Assembly: GCF_015229955.1 (NCBI RefSeq)
Contig: NZ_JAAKYZ010000001.1
Coordinates: 62,001 to 126,000 of the forward strand
Length of the DNA: 64,000 bases
Source of the DNA: Campylobacter concisus
GTDB lineage: Bacteria > Campylobacterota > Campylobacteria > Campylobacterales > Campylobacteraceae
Reading direction: 5' to 3'
The notes beneath the pieces are model-generated. The model was not told the origin of the DNA, ran no database searches, and was given only the letters and a program-made list of their open reading frames with translations. Both the position numbers and the translations under genes were made by a program. The first letter of the stretch is position 1; every line of letters begins with the position of its first letter. Positions 9,117-17,825 of this stretch are shown here, piece after piece.

Positions 9117-9755
9117 ATGGGAAAAACCATACTTTTTGATTTAGACGGTACACTTATTGACTCAACTTCTGCTATTTTAAAAGGATTTGATAGAGCTTTT
9201 TTATCTCATGGCAAAAAAAAGCCAGACCATAATGCATTAAAGTCTTTGGTTGGTCATCCGCTTGAAATAATGTTTGAAAGACTTGGTGCAAGCAAAAATT
9301 TAATTGATAGCTATATAAAAGAATATAAAGCTTGCTACGAAAAAATTTATCTTGATGAGACGGTACTCTTAGATTATGCAAGTGAAGCATTGAAGGAGGC
9401 AAGTAGCTTTGCTGATATTGGTATAGTTACTACGAAAACTTCAAAATTTTCTATTATCTTGCTTGAGCATTTAGGGGTTATGAAATATATAAAAACTGTT
9501 GTTGGAAGAGACGATGTTGCTAATCCAAAACCAAATCCAGAGCCAATAAATTTGGCTTTAGATAGACTTAATAAAGATAAAAATAATGCATTTATGGTAG
9601 GTGATACCATTATGGATATAATGGCTGCACAAGCCGCTTTTATTACAGGCGTGGGTCTAACTTGTGGATATGGTCAAAAGAATGATTTGGAGAAATTTAG
9701 TAAACATATTTTCTCAAACCCATTTGAAGCCGTTAGCTTTATAAAAGAAGTTTGA
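9117..9755 (+). CDS. HAD-family phosphatase (phosphoglycolate phosphatase-like)
   Basis: This HAD hydrolase of about 212 residues has motif I 'LFDLDGTLIDS' with the nucleophilic Asp, motif II threonine in 'IGIVTTKTS', the conserved lysine in 'NPKPNPEPI' and motif IV 'FMVGDTIMDIMAAQ'. The helical cap after motif I is of the Gph/beta-phosphoglucomutase type. The likely reaction is dephosphorylation of a small phosphorylated metabolite such as 2-phosphoglycolate; the substrate is not proven. Two ATGs are adjacent (9114 and 9117). The second is chosen because it is better spaced from the upstream GGAG. The C. jejuni homologue also follows cadF. Confidence 0.85.
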   Translation: MGKTILFDLDGTLIDSTSAILKGFDRAFLSHGKKKPDHNALKSLVGHPLEIMFERLGASKNLIDSYIKEYKACYEKIYLDETVLLDYASEALKEASSFADIGIVTTKTSKFSIILLEHLGVMKYIKTVVGRDDVANPKPNPEPINLALDRLNKDKNNAFMVGDTIMDIMAAQAAFITGVGLTCGYGQKNDLEKFSKHIFSNPFEAVSFIKEV

Positions 9756-10002
9756 TAATCTAATATTCCCGAGCTGCTTATACTTTAAAGTAAATTTAAC
9801 CTAACGTTTAGCTTGCTTGGCTATAAAATTTATTCCAAAAATTCGTTGCTTTTGTTTGGCATAAAATCTTTTTAAAGTATTTATTATGAATTTTTAACAT
9901 CTAAATTACTCTGAATAAATTTGCTTAAAAACGCTACTTTCATGGTAATTTTATCTTATTTAAAATATAAAATTTATCTAAAATTAGCTAACTTCTAGGA
10001 GA

Positions 10003-11139
10003 TCATGGATTTAAGACCTTAGCCACTTTTAGAGCGCTTGCAAATGCAAAATGCAAGTTATATCCGCCAAGCATGCCAGTGACTTCTAAGACTTCACCAA
10101 TAAAATAAAGTCCCTTAACATTATAAGCTTGTAAATTTTCATCTAAAAATTCACTCTTTATGCCGCCTTTTGTAACTTCCGCTCTTTCAAAGCCAAATGT
10201 CCCAGCTGGGGCAAATTCATAAGCAAAAAGCCTTTTTATGATTTGTCTCTCTTCATCGCTAAATTCATAAAAGGCTCTATCTTTTAAGCTAAAATTTTTT
10301 AAGAACTCTAGCACAAATCTCTTTGGTAAGGGCAAAACCGAGCTAAGCTGCTTTTTACCATTTACTAAATTTTTCTCACTAAATTTGGGCAAAAAATTTA
10401 TACAAATTCGACCCTTTTGCCAAAATAACGAGGCATTTAGTATTGCTGGTCCGCTTATGCCCTTATGTGTAAAAAGCAGATTGTCACTAAATTTATGGCT
10501 CTCGTTTTTGCTATTTATCTCCACATCTGCGTTTAGGCTAACGCCACTAAGTTCTTTAAACCAAAACTCATCTTTTTGCACGCTAAATCCAACAAGTGCA
10601 GGTGCAAGTGCTGATGTTTCAATGCCAAAATCATTTGCTATTTTATAGCCAATGTCACTTGCGCCAAGGGCTTTGTAGCTTAGTCCGCCACTTGCGATGA
10701 CTAAATTTCTAGCTCTAAATTTCTTATCTTTTGTCAAAATTTCAAAAATTTCATCTACTTTTTTAGCACTAAGAACCTCTTTGTTGTAAAAAATATCTGC
10801 ATTTTGCCCTTTTAAAAGTACGCTCAAGACGCTTTTTGCACCGCTATCACAGAAAAATTGATTTTGCTTTTGCTCACTAAATTTAAGCTCGCTAAAAAAA
10901 ATTAAAACTTGATCTGGAGTCAGTACTTTTAAAATTTGCTCTATAAATTTTTGCTCTCCAAGATAATTTTTAGCGCTTATGAAGCGGTTTGTGATGTTGC
11001 ATCTACCCCCGCCACTTGTTAGGATCTTTTTACCAGCGCTGCTGTTTTTCTCTAAGATGGCAATCTTTTTACCCTTTAAATTTGCTCCTAAAAATAGTCC
11101 GCTAGCACCGGCGCCAATGATGATGACGTCGTAGATCAA
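10003..11139 (-). CDS. NAD(P)/FAD-dependent oxidoreductase, HI0933/YhiN family
   Basis: This 378-residue flavoprotein opens with an FAD-binding Rossmann motif 'VIIIGAGASGLFLGANL' followed by 'EKNSSAGKKILTSGGGRCNITN', the hallmark of the HI0933-like family, and ends with 'GLYFIGEVLEVTGMLGGYNL', the second FAD-contact motif. Members are cytosolic flavoproteins of poorly defined function. The start overlaps the stop of the MFS gene upstream by four bases, so the pair is one transcription unit reading leftwards. The 247 bases between this gene and the HAD gene hold nothing I can recognise. Confidence 0.87.
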   Translation of the reverse strand: MIYDVIIIGAGASGLFLGANLKGKKIAILEKNSSAGKKILTSGGGRCNITNRFISAKNYLGEQKFIEQILKVLTPDQVLIFFSELKFSEQKQNQFFCDSGAKSVLSVLLKGQNADIFYNKEVLSAKKVDEIFEILTKDKKFRARNLVIASGGLSYKALGASDIGYKIANDFGIETSALAPALVGFSVQKDEFWFKELSGVSLNADVEINSKNESHKFSDNLLFTHKGISGPAILNASLFWQKGRICINFLPKFSEKNLVNGKKQLSSVLPLPKRFVLEFLKNFSLKDRAFYEFSDEERQIIKRLFAYEFAPAGTFGFERAEVTKGGIKSEFLDENLQAYNVKGLYFIGEVLEVTGMLGGYNLHFAFASALKVAKVLNP

Positions 11140-12437
11140 AACTTCAAACTCTCTTTTAAAGCCGCCTCGCTTGTTAGGCGAGAGTCAAATTTGATCACTT
11201 GATTTTTCTCGTTTTTGTAATAATCCACTACACCTTTTTGGCTATTTAGTAGCTCTAAATTTAAGCTAACTTCAGGGCTTAGATAGATATTTTTAAAAAT
11301 TCTTGGATCGCTCAGGCTAAAGAGTAAAATAAGCCATATCAGGCAAAGCACCACGCAGATGATGGCGAGTACTTTAAAGCCAAAAGCATGCAAGATGTAT
11401 CCACCAAACGCACCTCCAACAAAGCTTCCTAAATAACCAAATGAATTAAATACACCAAGGGCTGAGCCTTTTTGTGAGGATTTTACAAATTTTGTTGCGG
11501 TTGATTGCATGATGGGTTCGTGAAGGTTAAATCCTATAAAAAATATAGCAACTCCCAAAATGAAGATAAAAAGCGTAAAACTAATGGCAAAAATGGTGTA
11601 GGTTAGAGCAAAAAGCAGCGTACCAGCTATCAAGATGACCTTGCTAAGTCCCTTGCCATCGCCAAGGGCGCCAGCTAGCCCCATAGCCAAAAAGCCAAGC
11701 ACGGCGCCAAGTGTATAGACCTTGTAAAGCTCGCTACTTTCGTAACCATACTCTTTTACCAAAACGATAGGGATCACCAAAAATGCGATACTTGCTAGCA
11801 TCTTTTGCATAAAAGAGGTGAAATTTATGATCATGTAGTCTTTTTGTAAAAACAGCTTACCAAATGGCACTTTTTCACTTTTGGCACTCACTTTTATCTC
11901 TTTTGGCACAACGGTATAAAGAAGTACAATGCAAAGTAGGCTAAGAGCGGCACTTAGGTAAAAAAGGCTTGAAAGCCCGAAACTTCTAGCAAGAAGCGGT
12001 CCAAGCACCATCGAAAGCGTGAAGCTAAGCCCTATAAAAGCACCCATTATCGCCATGGCTTTTGAACGTTTTTCTTCTGTTATATAGTCACTTATCATCG
12101 CAGTCGCAACTGCTCCGATAGCACCTACACCTTGTAAAAATCTACCAAATAGCATGGTAAAAATATCGCTTGTAAGTGCACAAATTATTGAGCCGATGAT
12201 AAAAACCAAAAGTCCGATCGTTAATGTTTTTTTGCGTCCTATCCTATCCGAGAGCGCTCCAAAAGGTACTTGAAATATCATTTGTGAGATCGCATAGACG
12301 CCTACTATTAGCCCTACTAAAAACTCGTTTGCTCCGTGTAAATTCAAGGCATAAAGGCTAAGTACCGGTAAAACTATAAAAAGACCTAAAAATCTGCTTG
12401 CTATGATAAAAGATAGTGGTAAAACGCTTTTTAACAT
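11136..12437 (-). CDS. MFS efflux transporter
   Basis: This 433-residue protein is predicted to have 12 membrane helices with the MFS loop motif 'GALSDRIGRKKTL' between helices 2 and 3 and a drug-exporter-like 'LQGVGAIGAVATAMISD' in helix 4-5. A soluble C-terminal tail of about 70 residues follows the last helix. It belongs with drug:H+ antiporter-type exporters, but the substrate is unknown. I place the start at the second methionine (MLKSVLPLSF) because an AAGGAAAA site lies directly before it; the longer frame to 12476 lacks one. It is translationally coupled to the flavoprotein gene. Confidence 0.85.
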   Translation of the reverse strand: MLKSVLPLSFIIASRFLGLFIVLPVLSLYALNLHGANEFLVGLIVGVYAISQMIFQVPFGALSDRIGRKKTLTIGLLVFIIGSIICALTSDIFTMLFGRFLQGVGAIGAVATAMISDYITEEKRSKAMAIMGAFIGLSFTLSMVLGPLLARSFGLSSLFYLSAALSLLCIVLLYTVVPKEIKVSAKSEKVPFGKLFLQKDYMIINFTSFMQKMLASIAFLVIPIVLVKEYGYESSELYKVYTLGAVLGFLAMGLAGALGDGKGLSKVILIAGTLLFALTYTIFAISFTLFIFILGVAIFFIGFNLHEPIMQSTATKFVKSSQKGSALGVFNSFGYLGSFVGGAFGGYILHAFGFKVLAIICVVLCLIWLILLFSLSDPRIFKNIYLSPEVSLNLELLNSQKGVVDYYKNEKNQVIKFDSRLTSEAALKESLKF

Positions 12438-12518
12438 AAAAATTTTCCTTATTTTTAAAAGGACTAAGTTTATCATTTTAACGCTAATTTAAATTTAAAA
12501 ATTTAATCTATTTTTTTG

Positions 12519-12524
12519 TAAAAT
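12519..12524 (+). promoter_or_regulatory. Probable -10 element for rdgB
   Basis: TAAAAT after a run of seven T and a G lies 28 bases before the rdgB ATG, fitting the Campylobacter sigma-70 pattern. Confidence 0.4.
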
Positions 12525-12551
12525 ACGCCCAAAAATCAAGGAGCTCTTGCA

Positions 12552-13193
12552 ATGAAGATCGTGCTTGCGACGTCAAATTTAGACAAAGTAAAAGAGATAA
12601 AAGAGTTTTTAAAAGGCTATGAAATTTACGCCTTAAGTGAGGTTATAAAGCCATTTGAGATCGTTGAAGATGGCAGCAGCTTTCAGCAAAATGCACTCAT
12701 AAAGTCAAGAGCCGTATTTGCAAAGCTTAAAGAGCAGGGGCTTGGGGGCGAATTTATTGTACTTAGCGATGATAGCGGCATTAGTGTGGATGCACTTGGC
12801 GGTGAGCCGGGGATTTATTCGGCTCGTTATTTTGACCTTGATGAAAATGGCAAAGTATGCGGTAAAAACGCAAATGACGCAAATAACAGGGCAAAGCTCA
12901 TCAGCAAGCTAAAGGCGCTAAATTTAGAGAGTTCACCAGCTCACTATACTGCTTGTATCGCTATTAGCTCGAAATTTGGAGATTACACTACGCACGGCTT
13001 TATGTATGGAAGAGCGATAGATGAGGAGCGTGGTACAAATGGCTTTGGTTACGACGCACTTTTTATCCCAAATGGCTTTAACAAGACACTTGGTGAGCTA
13101 GATAATGAGACGAAGCTTAAAATTTCTCACCGTTCAAAGGGACTTGAGCTTGCAAATTTCGTGCTAAAAAGTCTAAAGAAAAACTTTAGTTAA
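12552..13193 (+). CDS. rdgB: RdgB/HAM1 non-canonical purine NTP pyrophosphatase
   Basis: This 213-residue house-cleaning enzyme hydrolyses dITP, ITP and XTP to monophosphates and keeps deaminated purines out of DNA. Family motifs are present: 'VLATSNLDKVKEIKEFL' at the N-terminus, 'VEDGSSFQQNALIKSRA', 'LSDDSGISVDALGGEPGIYSAR' and 'GTNGFGYDALFIPNG', then 'KISHRSKGL'. The start follows an AAGGAG-type site. It converges on the TPR gene, and their 3' ends overlap by eight bases. Confidence 0.95.
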   Translation: MKIVLATSNLDKVKEIKEFLKGYEIYALSEVIKPFEIVEDGSSFQQNALIKSRAVFAKLKEQGLGGEFIVLSDDSGISVDALGGEPGIYSARYFDLDENGKVCGKNANDANNRAKLISKLKALNLESSPAHYTACIAISSKFGDYTTHGFMYGRAIDEERGTNGFGYDALFIPNGFNKTLGELDNETKLKISHRSKGLELANFVLKSLKKNFS

Positions 13194-13908
13194 GCCCATT
13201 TAGCCCTTTGTTAGCTCTCTCTAAAAGATCCCGTGCGCGAGGATTTTGCTCTTTTCCATTTAAAATTTCAAGCACTTTTTTGTAGTTTTGGGTAGCTTCG
13301 TCCTTTTGATTAAGCTTTGCTAGGTCGTTAGCAAGCTCTACTAAAAGCTCTGATCGCACAAGCTCGTTGCCGCTTAACTCCGGCGTGATATCAAGTAAAT
13401 TTAGCGCTAAAAGGTGGTTTTCGTGGGCTTTGTCAAAGTCGTTTTTTAGGTAGTAGGCGCTAGCGATGCCTTTTATACAGATGAGTTCGTCGTTCATTGG
13501 GGCATTTGGCGCGTTGTCATAAATTTTTAGAGCTTCTTGAAAATTAGCAAGTGCTTCGTCGTATCTGCCTAGCGCCTTTTGTGCCGCACCTAGGCTATGA
13601 TAAGAGCGAGCTAGTAGCAGCTTGTCGCTAACGTTTGCCGCAAGCTCTAGGGCTCTTTGTGAGAGCTCTAACGCCTTTTGTGGCTCTTTATTTACCATGC
13701 AAATGCTAGCGCTATTTATGAGCGAAGTGATCGCCTGCTCGGTGTCGCCTTCTTTTAAGCAGACATCAGTCGCTTGCTCGGCTAAATTTATGGCTCTCTC
13801 CAAATTTCTATCGCTTTTATAAAACTCCCTCACACTCTCTTGTATTAGTTCGTCACAGCTACTTGCAAAGAGGCAAATAGGCGCTAAAAATGGCAAAATT
13901 TTCTTCAT
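13186..13908 (-). CDS. Exported TPR-repeat protein
   Basis: This 240-residue protein has an N-terminal signal peptide (MKKILPFLAPICLFASS, possibly a lipoprotein since a Cys follows the Ser-Ser). It then shows tandem tetratricopeptide repeats, clearest at 'LARSYHSLGAAQKALGRYDE' and the following 'ALANFQEALKIYD'. TPRs are protein-protein interaction modules; the partner is unknown. The start is taken at MKKIL (an AAAGGTAAAA site precedes it) rather than at the longer frame to 13953. Base composition is a little more GC-rich than the neighbours. Confidence 0.78.
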   Translation of the reverse strand: MKKILPFLAPICLFASSCDELIQESVREFYKSDRNLERAINLAEQATDVCLKEGDTEQAITSLINSASICMVNKEPQKALELSQRALELAANVSDKLLLARSYHSLGAAQKALGRYDEALANFQEALKIYDNAPNAPMNDELICIKGIASAYYLKNDFDKAHENHLLALNLLDITPELSGNELVRSELLVELANDLAKLNQKDEATQNYKKVLEILNGKEQNPRARDLLERANKGLNGLN

Positions 13909-13971
13909 GTTTTTACCTTTAAAATTTCGCGCTATTGTAGCGATTAAAAGCAAATTTTGTTCAGTATTGCC

Positions 13972-14628
13972 TCATAAATCATTATTATTTCTTGGCAAAT
14001 AAACTTGTGACATTATTTTTATGTCTTCTTCTGGATTTTCGATTTGAGTATCAATTATCTGCCTCATTAGCGCCATGCAAAATTTCATACCCATCTCTTC
14101 TGCGATTATATCTTTTAGATAAATATTTGTTATTTCATTGTATTCACTGGGAAATTTAACAGAAAAATAAGTCATTTTTTTCTTTTTTACTTCCCATATT
14201 CTATATTTGACCTCTGATTTATCATCAATTTTATATTCTTTTGCCTTGATGAGAAATTTATTTATTTGCCCAGCCTTATCCCAAGTGGCAAGACTTTTAT
14301 TTATATATACTTCATCCCATGTGTCAAAAATAGGAAAGTGCAATAAGAGGTTTCTAATAAAACTAAATAGATCATCGGCAATCAATCCTTCAAAAAAAGG
14401 TCGTCCTCCTTTTTTCATCCACTTTAAATATTCTTTAATTGGTTCATAATTAGAAATCTCTTTAAATACCGAAAATGCTTCTCTGAGTCTATAAAATCTA
14501 AAGCATGGCTCTTGAGTTTTAAAATTTTCATTAGAAATTTCATCATATAAAAAATAGAATCTATTATAAAAAAGAGTTAATGCTTCTACCTCTTTTTTAT
14601 TCGGTCTTTGCTTACCATTTTTAATCAT
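13972..14628 (-). CDS. Unknown protein, accessory gene
   Basis: This cytosolic protein of about 218 residues has no membrane helix, signal peptide or domain that I recognise. It is rich in aromatic and charged residues, with a central 'LIADDLFSFIRNLLLHFP' helix and a C-terminal stretch near 'IIAEEMGMKFCMALMRQI'. An ATG at 14628 (MIKNGKQ) is preferred; a TTG at 14673 would add 15 residues but has no ribosome site. The gene is AT-rich and sits alone between a conserved TPR gene and the polyamine synthase region, so it looks accessory. Function unknown. Confidence 0.6.
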   Translation of the reverse strand: MIKNGKQRPNKKEVEALTLFYNRFYFLYDEISNENFKTQEPCFRFYRLREAFSVFKEISNYEPIKEYLKWMKKGGRPFFEGLIADDLFSFIRNLLLHFPIFDTWDEVYINKSLATWDKAGQINKFLIKAKEYKIDDKSEVKYRIWEVKKKKMTYFSVKFPSEYNEITNIYLKDIIAEEMGMKFCMALMRQIIDTQIENPEEDIKIMSQVYLPRNNNDL

Positions 14629-15072
14629 TGGTGTCTCTTTTTGTGTCCTCTTGCCAGGCGCTAATCCATCCAAGTTTTTTAAATCGGTTGCGATATTTTT
14701 CTAGATTTAAATATGTTGATTATACCTAAAACATCTAACTTGATAATGTATCGTTGCATGCTTTAGAATAAATTTAGGCACTCAAATTTTAGTAAAAAAT
14801 TAAACCTAAAAAATTTAAGCTTATTTCTTATACAACCTATCTCAAACTAAAAAATAGAATTTTAGAGAAAATTCATCGTGCGTTATCAGGAGGTAAATTT
14901 AATTTTCTGCCGCCAGCAATCGATATGCTACTTATCTGTGTTAGTGCTATCTGCTTTTTGTCCTTCTTATTAGACTTTGTGCTGGCCATAGCTAACTTTA
15001 TAATTAATAGCACCCCGTCTCTTAAAATTCATCTTAAATTTGCTAAAATCATTAAAATTTAAAGGAGCACAA
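14629..15072. other. 444-base intergenic stretch with remnants
   Basis: No established gene is seen. It is AT-rich over most of its length but contains a more balanced segment. On the minus strand that segment holds a possible 38-codon frame (14873-14989, start MASTKSNKK, end PPDNAR), preceded by no good ribosome site and matching nothing I know. It may be the tail of a lost gene. The right end holds the promoter of the polyamine synthase. Confidence 0.5.
15042..15049 (+). promoter_or_regulatory. Extended -10 promoter of the carboxynorspermidine synthase gene
   Basis: GCTAAAAT preceded by T (an extended -10, TGCTAAAAT from 15041) lies 24 bases before the ATG at 15073. The promoter region is AT-rich, unlike the gene that follows. 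Confidence 0.5.
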
Positions 15073-16287
15073 ATGTCAAATATCTTAATCATAGGCGCGG
15101 GCGGCGTGAGCCAAGTCGCGACCGTAAAATGCGCGATGAACGCGGACGTTTTTAGCAAGATCACCCTTGCAAGCCGCACCAAAAGCAAGTGCGACGCGAT
15201 CGCTAAATTTATCAAAGACCGCTTGGGCGTCGCTATCGATACCGCCCAGATCGACGCGGACGATACCGACGCCGTGGTCGCGCTCATCAAAAAAACGGGC
15301 GCCGAGCTACTGCTAAACGTCGCGCTGCCGTATCAAGACCTAACTCTCATGGACGCGTGCTCTCGCGCCGGCATCCCATACATCGACACAGCAAACTACG
15401 AGCACCCCGACACCGCAAAATTTGAGTACAAGCTGCAGTGGGCGAAGGACGGCGAGTTTAAAGCCGCAAACACGATGGCGCTGCTGGGAAGCGGCTTTGA
15501 TCCTGGCGTGACGAACGTATTTTGCGCCTACGCGCAGCAAAATCTCTTTGACGAGATCCACGAGATCGACATCCTAGACTGCAACGCGGGCGATCACGGA
15601 TATCCGTTCGCGACGAATTTCAATCCCGAAATCAACCTACGCGAAGTGAGCGCAAAAGGCCGCTACTGGGAGCGCGGCGAGTGGAAAGAGACCGAGCCGA
15701 TGGAGATAATGTTTAAATGGGACTACCCCAAAGTTGGCGTCAAGGACAGCTACCTGCTCTATCACGAGGAGCTAGAAAGCTTAGTAAAAAACATCAAGGG
15801 ACTAAAGCGAATCCGCTTTTTCATGACCTTTGGACAAAGCTACCTCACGCATATGAAATGCCTAGAAAACGTCGGCATGCTGCGCATAGACGAGGTCGAG
15901 CATAACGGCGTAAAGATCGTGCCGATACAGTTTCTAAAAACCTTGCTACCTGATCCCGCAAGCCTCGGCCCTCGCACGAAGGGCAAAACCAACATCGGCT
16001 GCGTGATACGCGGGCTCAAGGATGGCAAAGAGCGTCAAGTCTATATCTATAACGTCTGCGACCACGAGGCTTGCTACGCCGAGACGGGCGCGCAGGCGGT
16101 GAGCTACACGACGGGCGTACCTGCGATGATCGGCTCGATGATGGTTGCAAAGGGCATCTGGAGCGGAAAAGGCGTCTTTAATATGGAAAATTTCGACGCC
16201 AAGCCTTTCATGGACGAGCTAAACAGGCAGGGCTTGCCGTGGGAGATAATCGAAATGAAACCCGGAGAAAGGTATGAGGTAGAGTGA
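15073..16287 (+). CDS. Carboxynorspermidine synthase (saccharopine dehydrogenase family)
   Basis: This 404-residue enzyme of the saccharopine dehydrogenase family starts with an NAD(P)-binding Rossmann motif 'ILIIGAGGVSQVATVKCAMN' and continues with 'LLLNVALPYQDLTLMDACSR', 'IPYIDTANYE' and 'LLGSGFDPGVTNVFCAYA', all typical of carboxynorspermidine dehydrogenase. It condenses aspartate semialdehyde with a diamine; the next enzyme, NspC, is encoded 10 kb away at 25356. The ATG at 15073 follows AAAGGAG. The whole gene uses GC-rich third positions (runs such as gacgcggacgataccgacgc) quite unlike its neighbours, suggesting transfer from a GC-richer relative. Its TGA overlaps the GTG of the next gene. 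Confidence 0.9.
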   Translation: MSNILIIGAGGVSQVATVKCAMNADVFSKITLASRTKSKCDAIAKFIKDRLGVAIDTAQIDADDTDAVVALIKKTGAELLLNVALPYQDLTLMDACSRAGIPYIDTANYEHPDTAKFEYKLQWAKDGEFKAANTMALLGSGFDPGVTNVFCAYAQQNLFDEIHEIDILDCNAGDHGYPFATNFNPEINLREVSAKGRYWERGEWKETEPMEIMFKWDYPKVGVKDSYLLYHEELESLVKNIKGLKRIRFFMTFGQSYLTHMKCLENVGMLRIDEVEHNGVKIVPIQFLKTLLPDPASLGPRTKGKTNIGCVIRGLKDGKERQVYIYNVCDHEACYAETGAQAVSYTTGVPAMIGSMMVAKGIWSGKGVFNMENFDAKPFMDELNRQGLPWEIIEMKPGERYEVE

Positions 16288-17471
16288 TAAATAAAATCTA
16301 CTATGAATCATACGTTATAAGAGACGAGAGTATCAAAAGTATTCTCGTCGCAAAAAAAGATACCTCTCGCACTAAAGATGATTTTTATCGTAATTTCCAA
16401 AAACTTTTTTACAATCATTTTGAGCTTGAGCAACCTAAAAAAGAAATATTTTATAAAGATAAATTTTGGGCTTTTAAAATAAAAAAATATACTGTTACGA
16501 CATTGGACTCTATGAAAAATCATAAAGATAGCTTTTTTAATAAAGTATCAAGTTTTTATAATAGAGGAATACCGTGCAAAAATGACGAGGAAGCTAAAGA
16601 AATAATACGTAAGACCAAATGTTGCAGAAATGAAAAAGAACTAGCGGATTGTATAAGTAAATTAAAAAACTATATTTCACAGAATCAGGATTTAAATACA
16701 AAAATAAAAAGAAACGTAGAGTTATTTGAACGGTTACCATCTACTATTTATTTTATATTCTTAGAAGATTTTAATATCTTGTTCGGGGTTCGCATAATAG
16801 CCGAAGAAAATATTGACTTATACTATAAGAATTTGTTTGTATTTTTGACAGAAAACGATAGTGATACAGTAAGTAAAGCAAACATAAGAACATATTCTGA
16901 AAAATGTGGTATTAAGAATATTAATGAACAAAACATTTTTACATCTGACTCTAATAAACTAATGATTTATTTTAATAAGAGTACAGTATTATACTACACT
17001 TCATATCCAAAAAGAAAGCATATTTTATCGACAAATGTTTTAAAAGTATTAATTTTGCAGTTATTAATTATATCAAACGATGAAATGAAATTAGAATTTG
17101 TAAAAGCACTAAGGCAGTCGCCTCAAAGGTATATATTTTTTAGGAACTTTAGATATTATCGCGATATTTTGACAATGAGAGATAAGATTGTTAATTTGCG
17201 ATTAGACTTATTTGGTAATTATGGTATAAATTCAAGGGAAACGCTTACAATTTATGAAAAAATAAGGCACCTATACAAGCAAGATGACGAATTAGAAGAA
17301 ATTTTAACACATGCAAAAGAAAAATTTGAAATTCTTAGCGTAAAGACAGCTAGATGGTGGCAAATAGTAGCCGCAATAATCACAGTTCTTACATTAATAA
17401 GCGTACTAGATAACGGCTTTAATTTAATAGATAGATTCAATAAATATACTTTGACTATAAACAAAAAATAA
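16284..17471 (+). CDS. Unknown AT-rich protein with one C-terminal membrane helix
   Basis: This 395-residue protein has no domain that I recognise. It starts at GTG with the stop of the polyamine synthase inside its first two codons, so translation is likely coupled. A long soluble part rich in Lys, Asn, Tyr and Phe (about residues 1-345) leads into predicted long helices (around 'NLRLDLFGNYGINSRETLTI' to 'EEILTHAKEKFEIL'), then one membrane helix (WWQIVAAIITVLTLISVL) and a short tail. That layout, helices leading to a C-terminal membrane segment, recalls membrane-attached effectors of defence systems, but this is only an analogy. Base composition is extremely AT-rich next to a GC-rich gene, so it has a different origin. 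Confidence 0.65.
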   Translation: MINKIYYESYVIRDESIKSILVAKKDTSRTKDDFYRNFQKLFYNHFELEQPKKEIFYKDKFWAFKIKKYTVTTLDSMKNHKDSFFNKVSSFYNRGIPCKNDEEAKEIIRKTKCCRNEKELADCISKLKNYISQNQDLNTKIKRNVELFERLPSTIYFIFLEDFNILFGVRIIAEENIDLYYKNLFVFLTENDSDTVSKANIRTYSEKCGIKNINEQNIFTSDSNKLMIYFNKSTVLYYTSYPKRKHILSTNVLKVLILQLLIISNDEMKLEFVKALRQSPQRYIFFRNFRYYRDILTMRDKIVNLRLDLFGNYGINSRETLTIYEKIRHLYKQDDELEEILTHAKEKFEILSVKTARWWQIVAAIITVLTLISVLDNGFNLIDRFNKYTLTINKK

Positions 17472-17480
17472 TTTTTGATT

Positions 17481-17755
17481 TTATTTACACATAACCTCAA
17501 ATTTCTGCTTTAAAATTTTAAAAATCTCGTGCTTTGGGAGTTCGTATTTGTCGTATATCACGGCGTTATCATCGTCGCTAGGCTGCATGAGGCCATATGC
17601 TAGCCTGCCTTTTTTTAAATTTTATGTTTGAAACACTAATTTTGCGCTTGGCGTCTATCTCGGGGATGCCGATTTCATCGATATCTTTAAAATAAAATTT
17701 CTCATTCTTGCCGCCTTTTTGTATGAAAAATCCGTCATCTTCGATTTTTCGGTAT
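17481..17755 (-). pseudogene. Decayed paralogue of the PH-like membrane protein at 24142
   Basis: Read on the minus strand, this stretch translates to 'IEDDGFFIQKGGKNEKFYFK' and then 'DIDEIGI', closely matching 'IEDDGFIITKGSKSIKFYFK' and 'DIDEIAI' of the intact gene at 24142-24606. After a run of seven T (17610-17616) the frame changes, and the match resumes as 'YGLMQPSDDDNAVIYDKYEL' (compare FGLVQPLGDDLIIIFDKYEL). The two N-terminal membrane helices are missing. It is therefore a truncated and frameshifted copy. It is GC-richer than the AT-rich gene beside it, like the polyamine synthase, and may have arrived with it. Confidence 0.8.
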
Positions 17756-17825
17756 CACAAAATAAGAAACTAGGATAAAGAGGTAACTTCGGCGCAAGCT
17801 AATTTACTGGCGCCGAATTTGAAAG

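Noticed and set aside
14873-14989. A 38-codon minus-strand frame as a real small gene
   Set aside because: It has no ribosome site and no recognisable homology; recorded only as a possible remnant.
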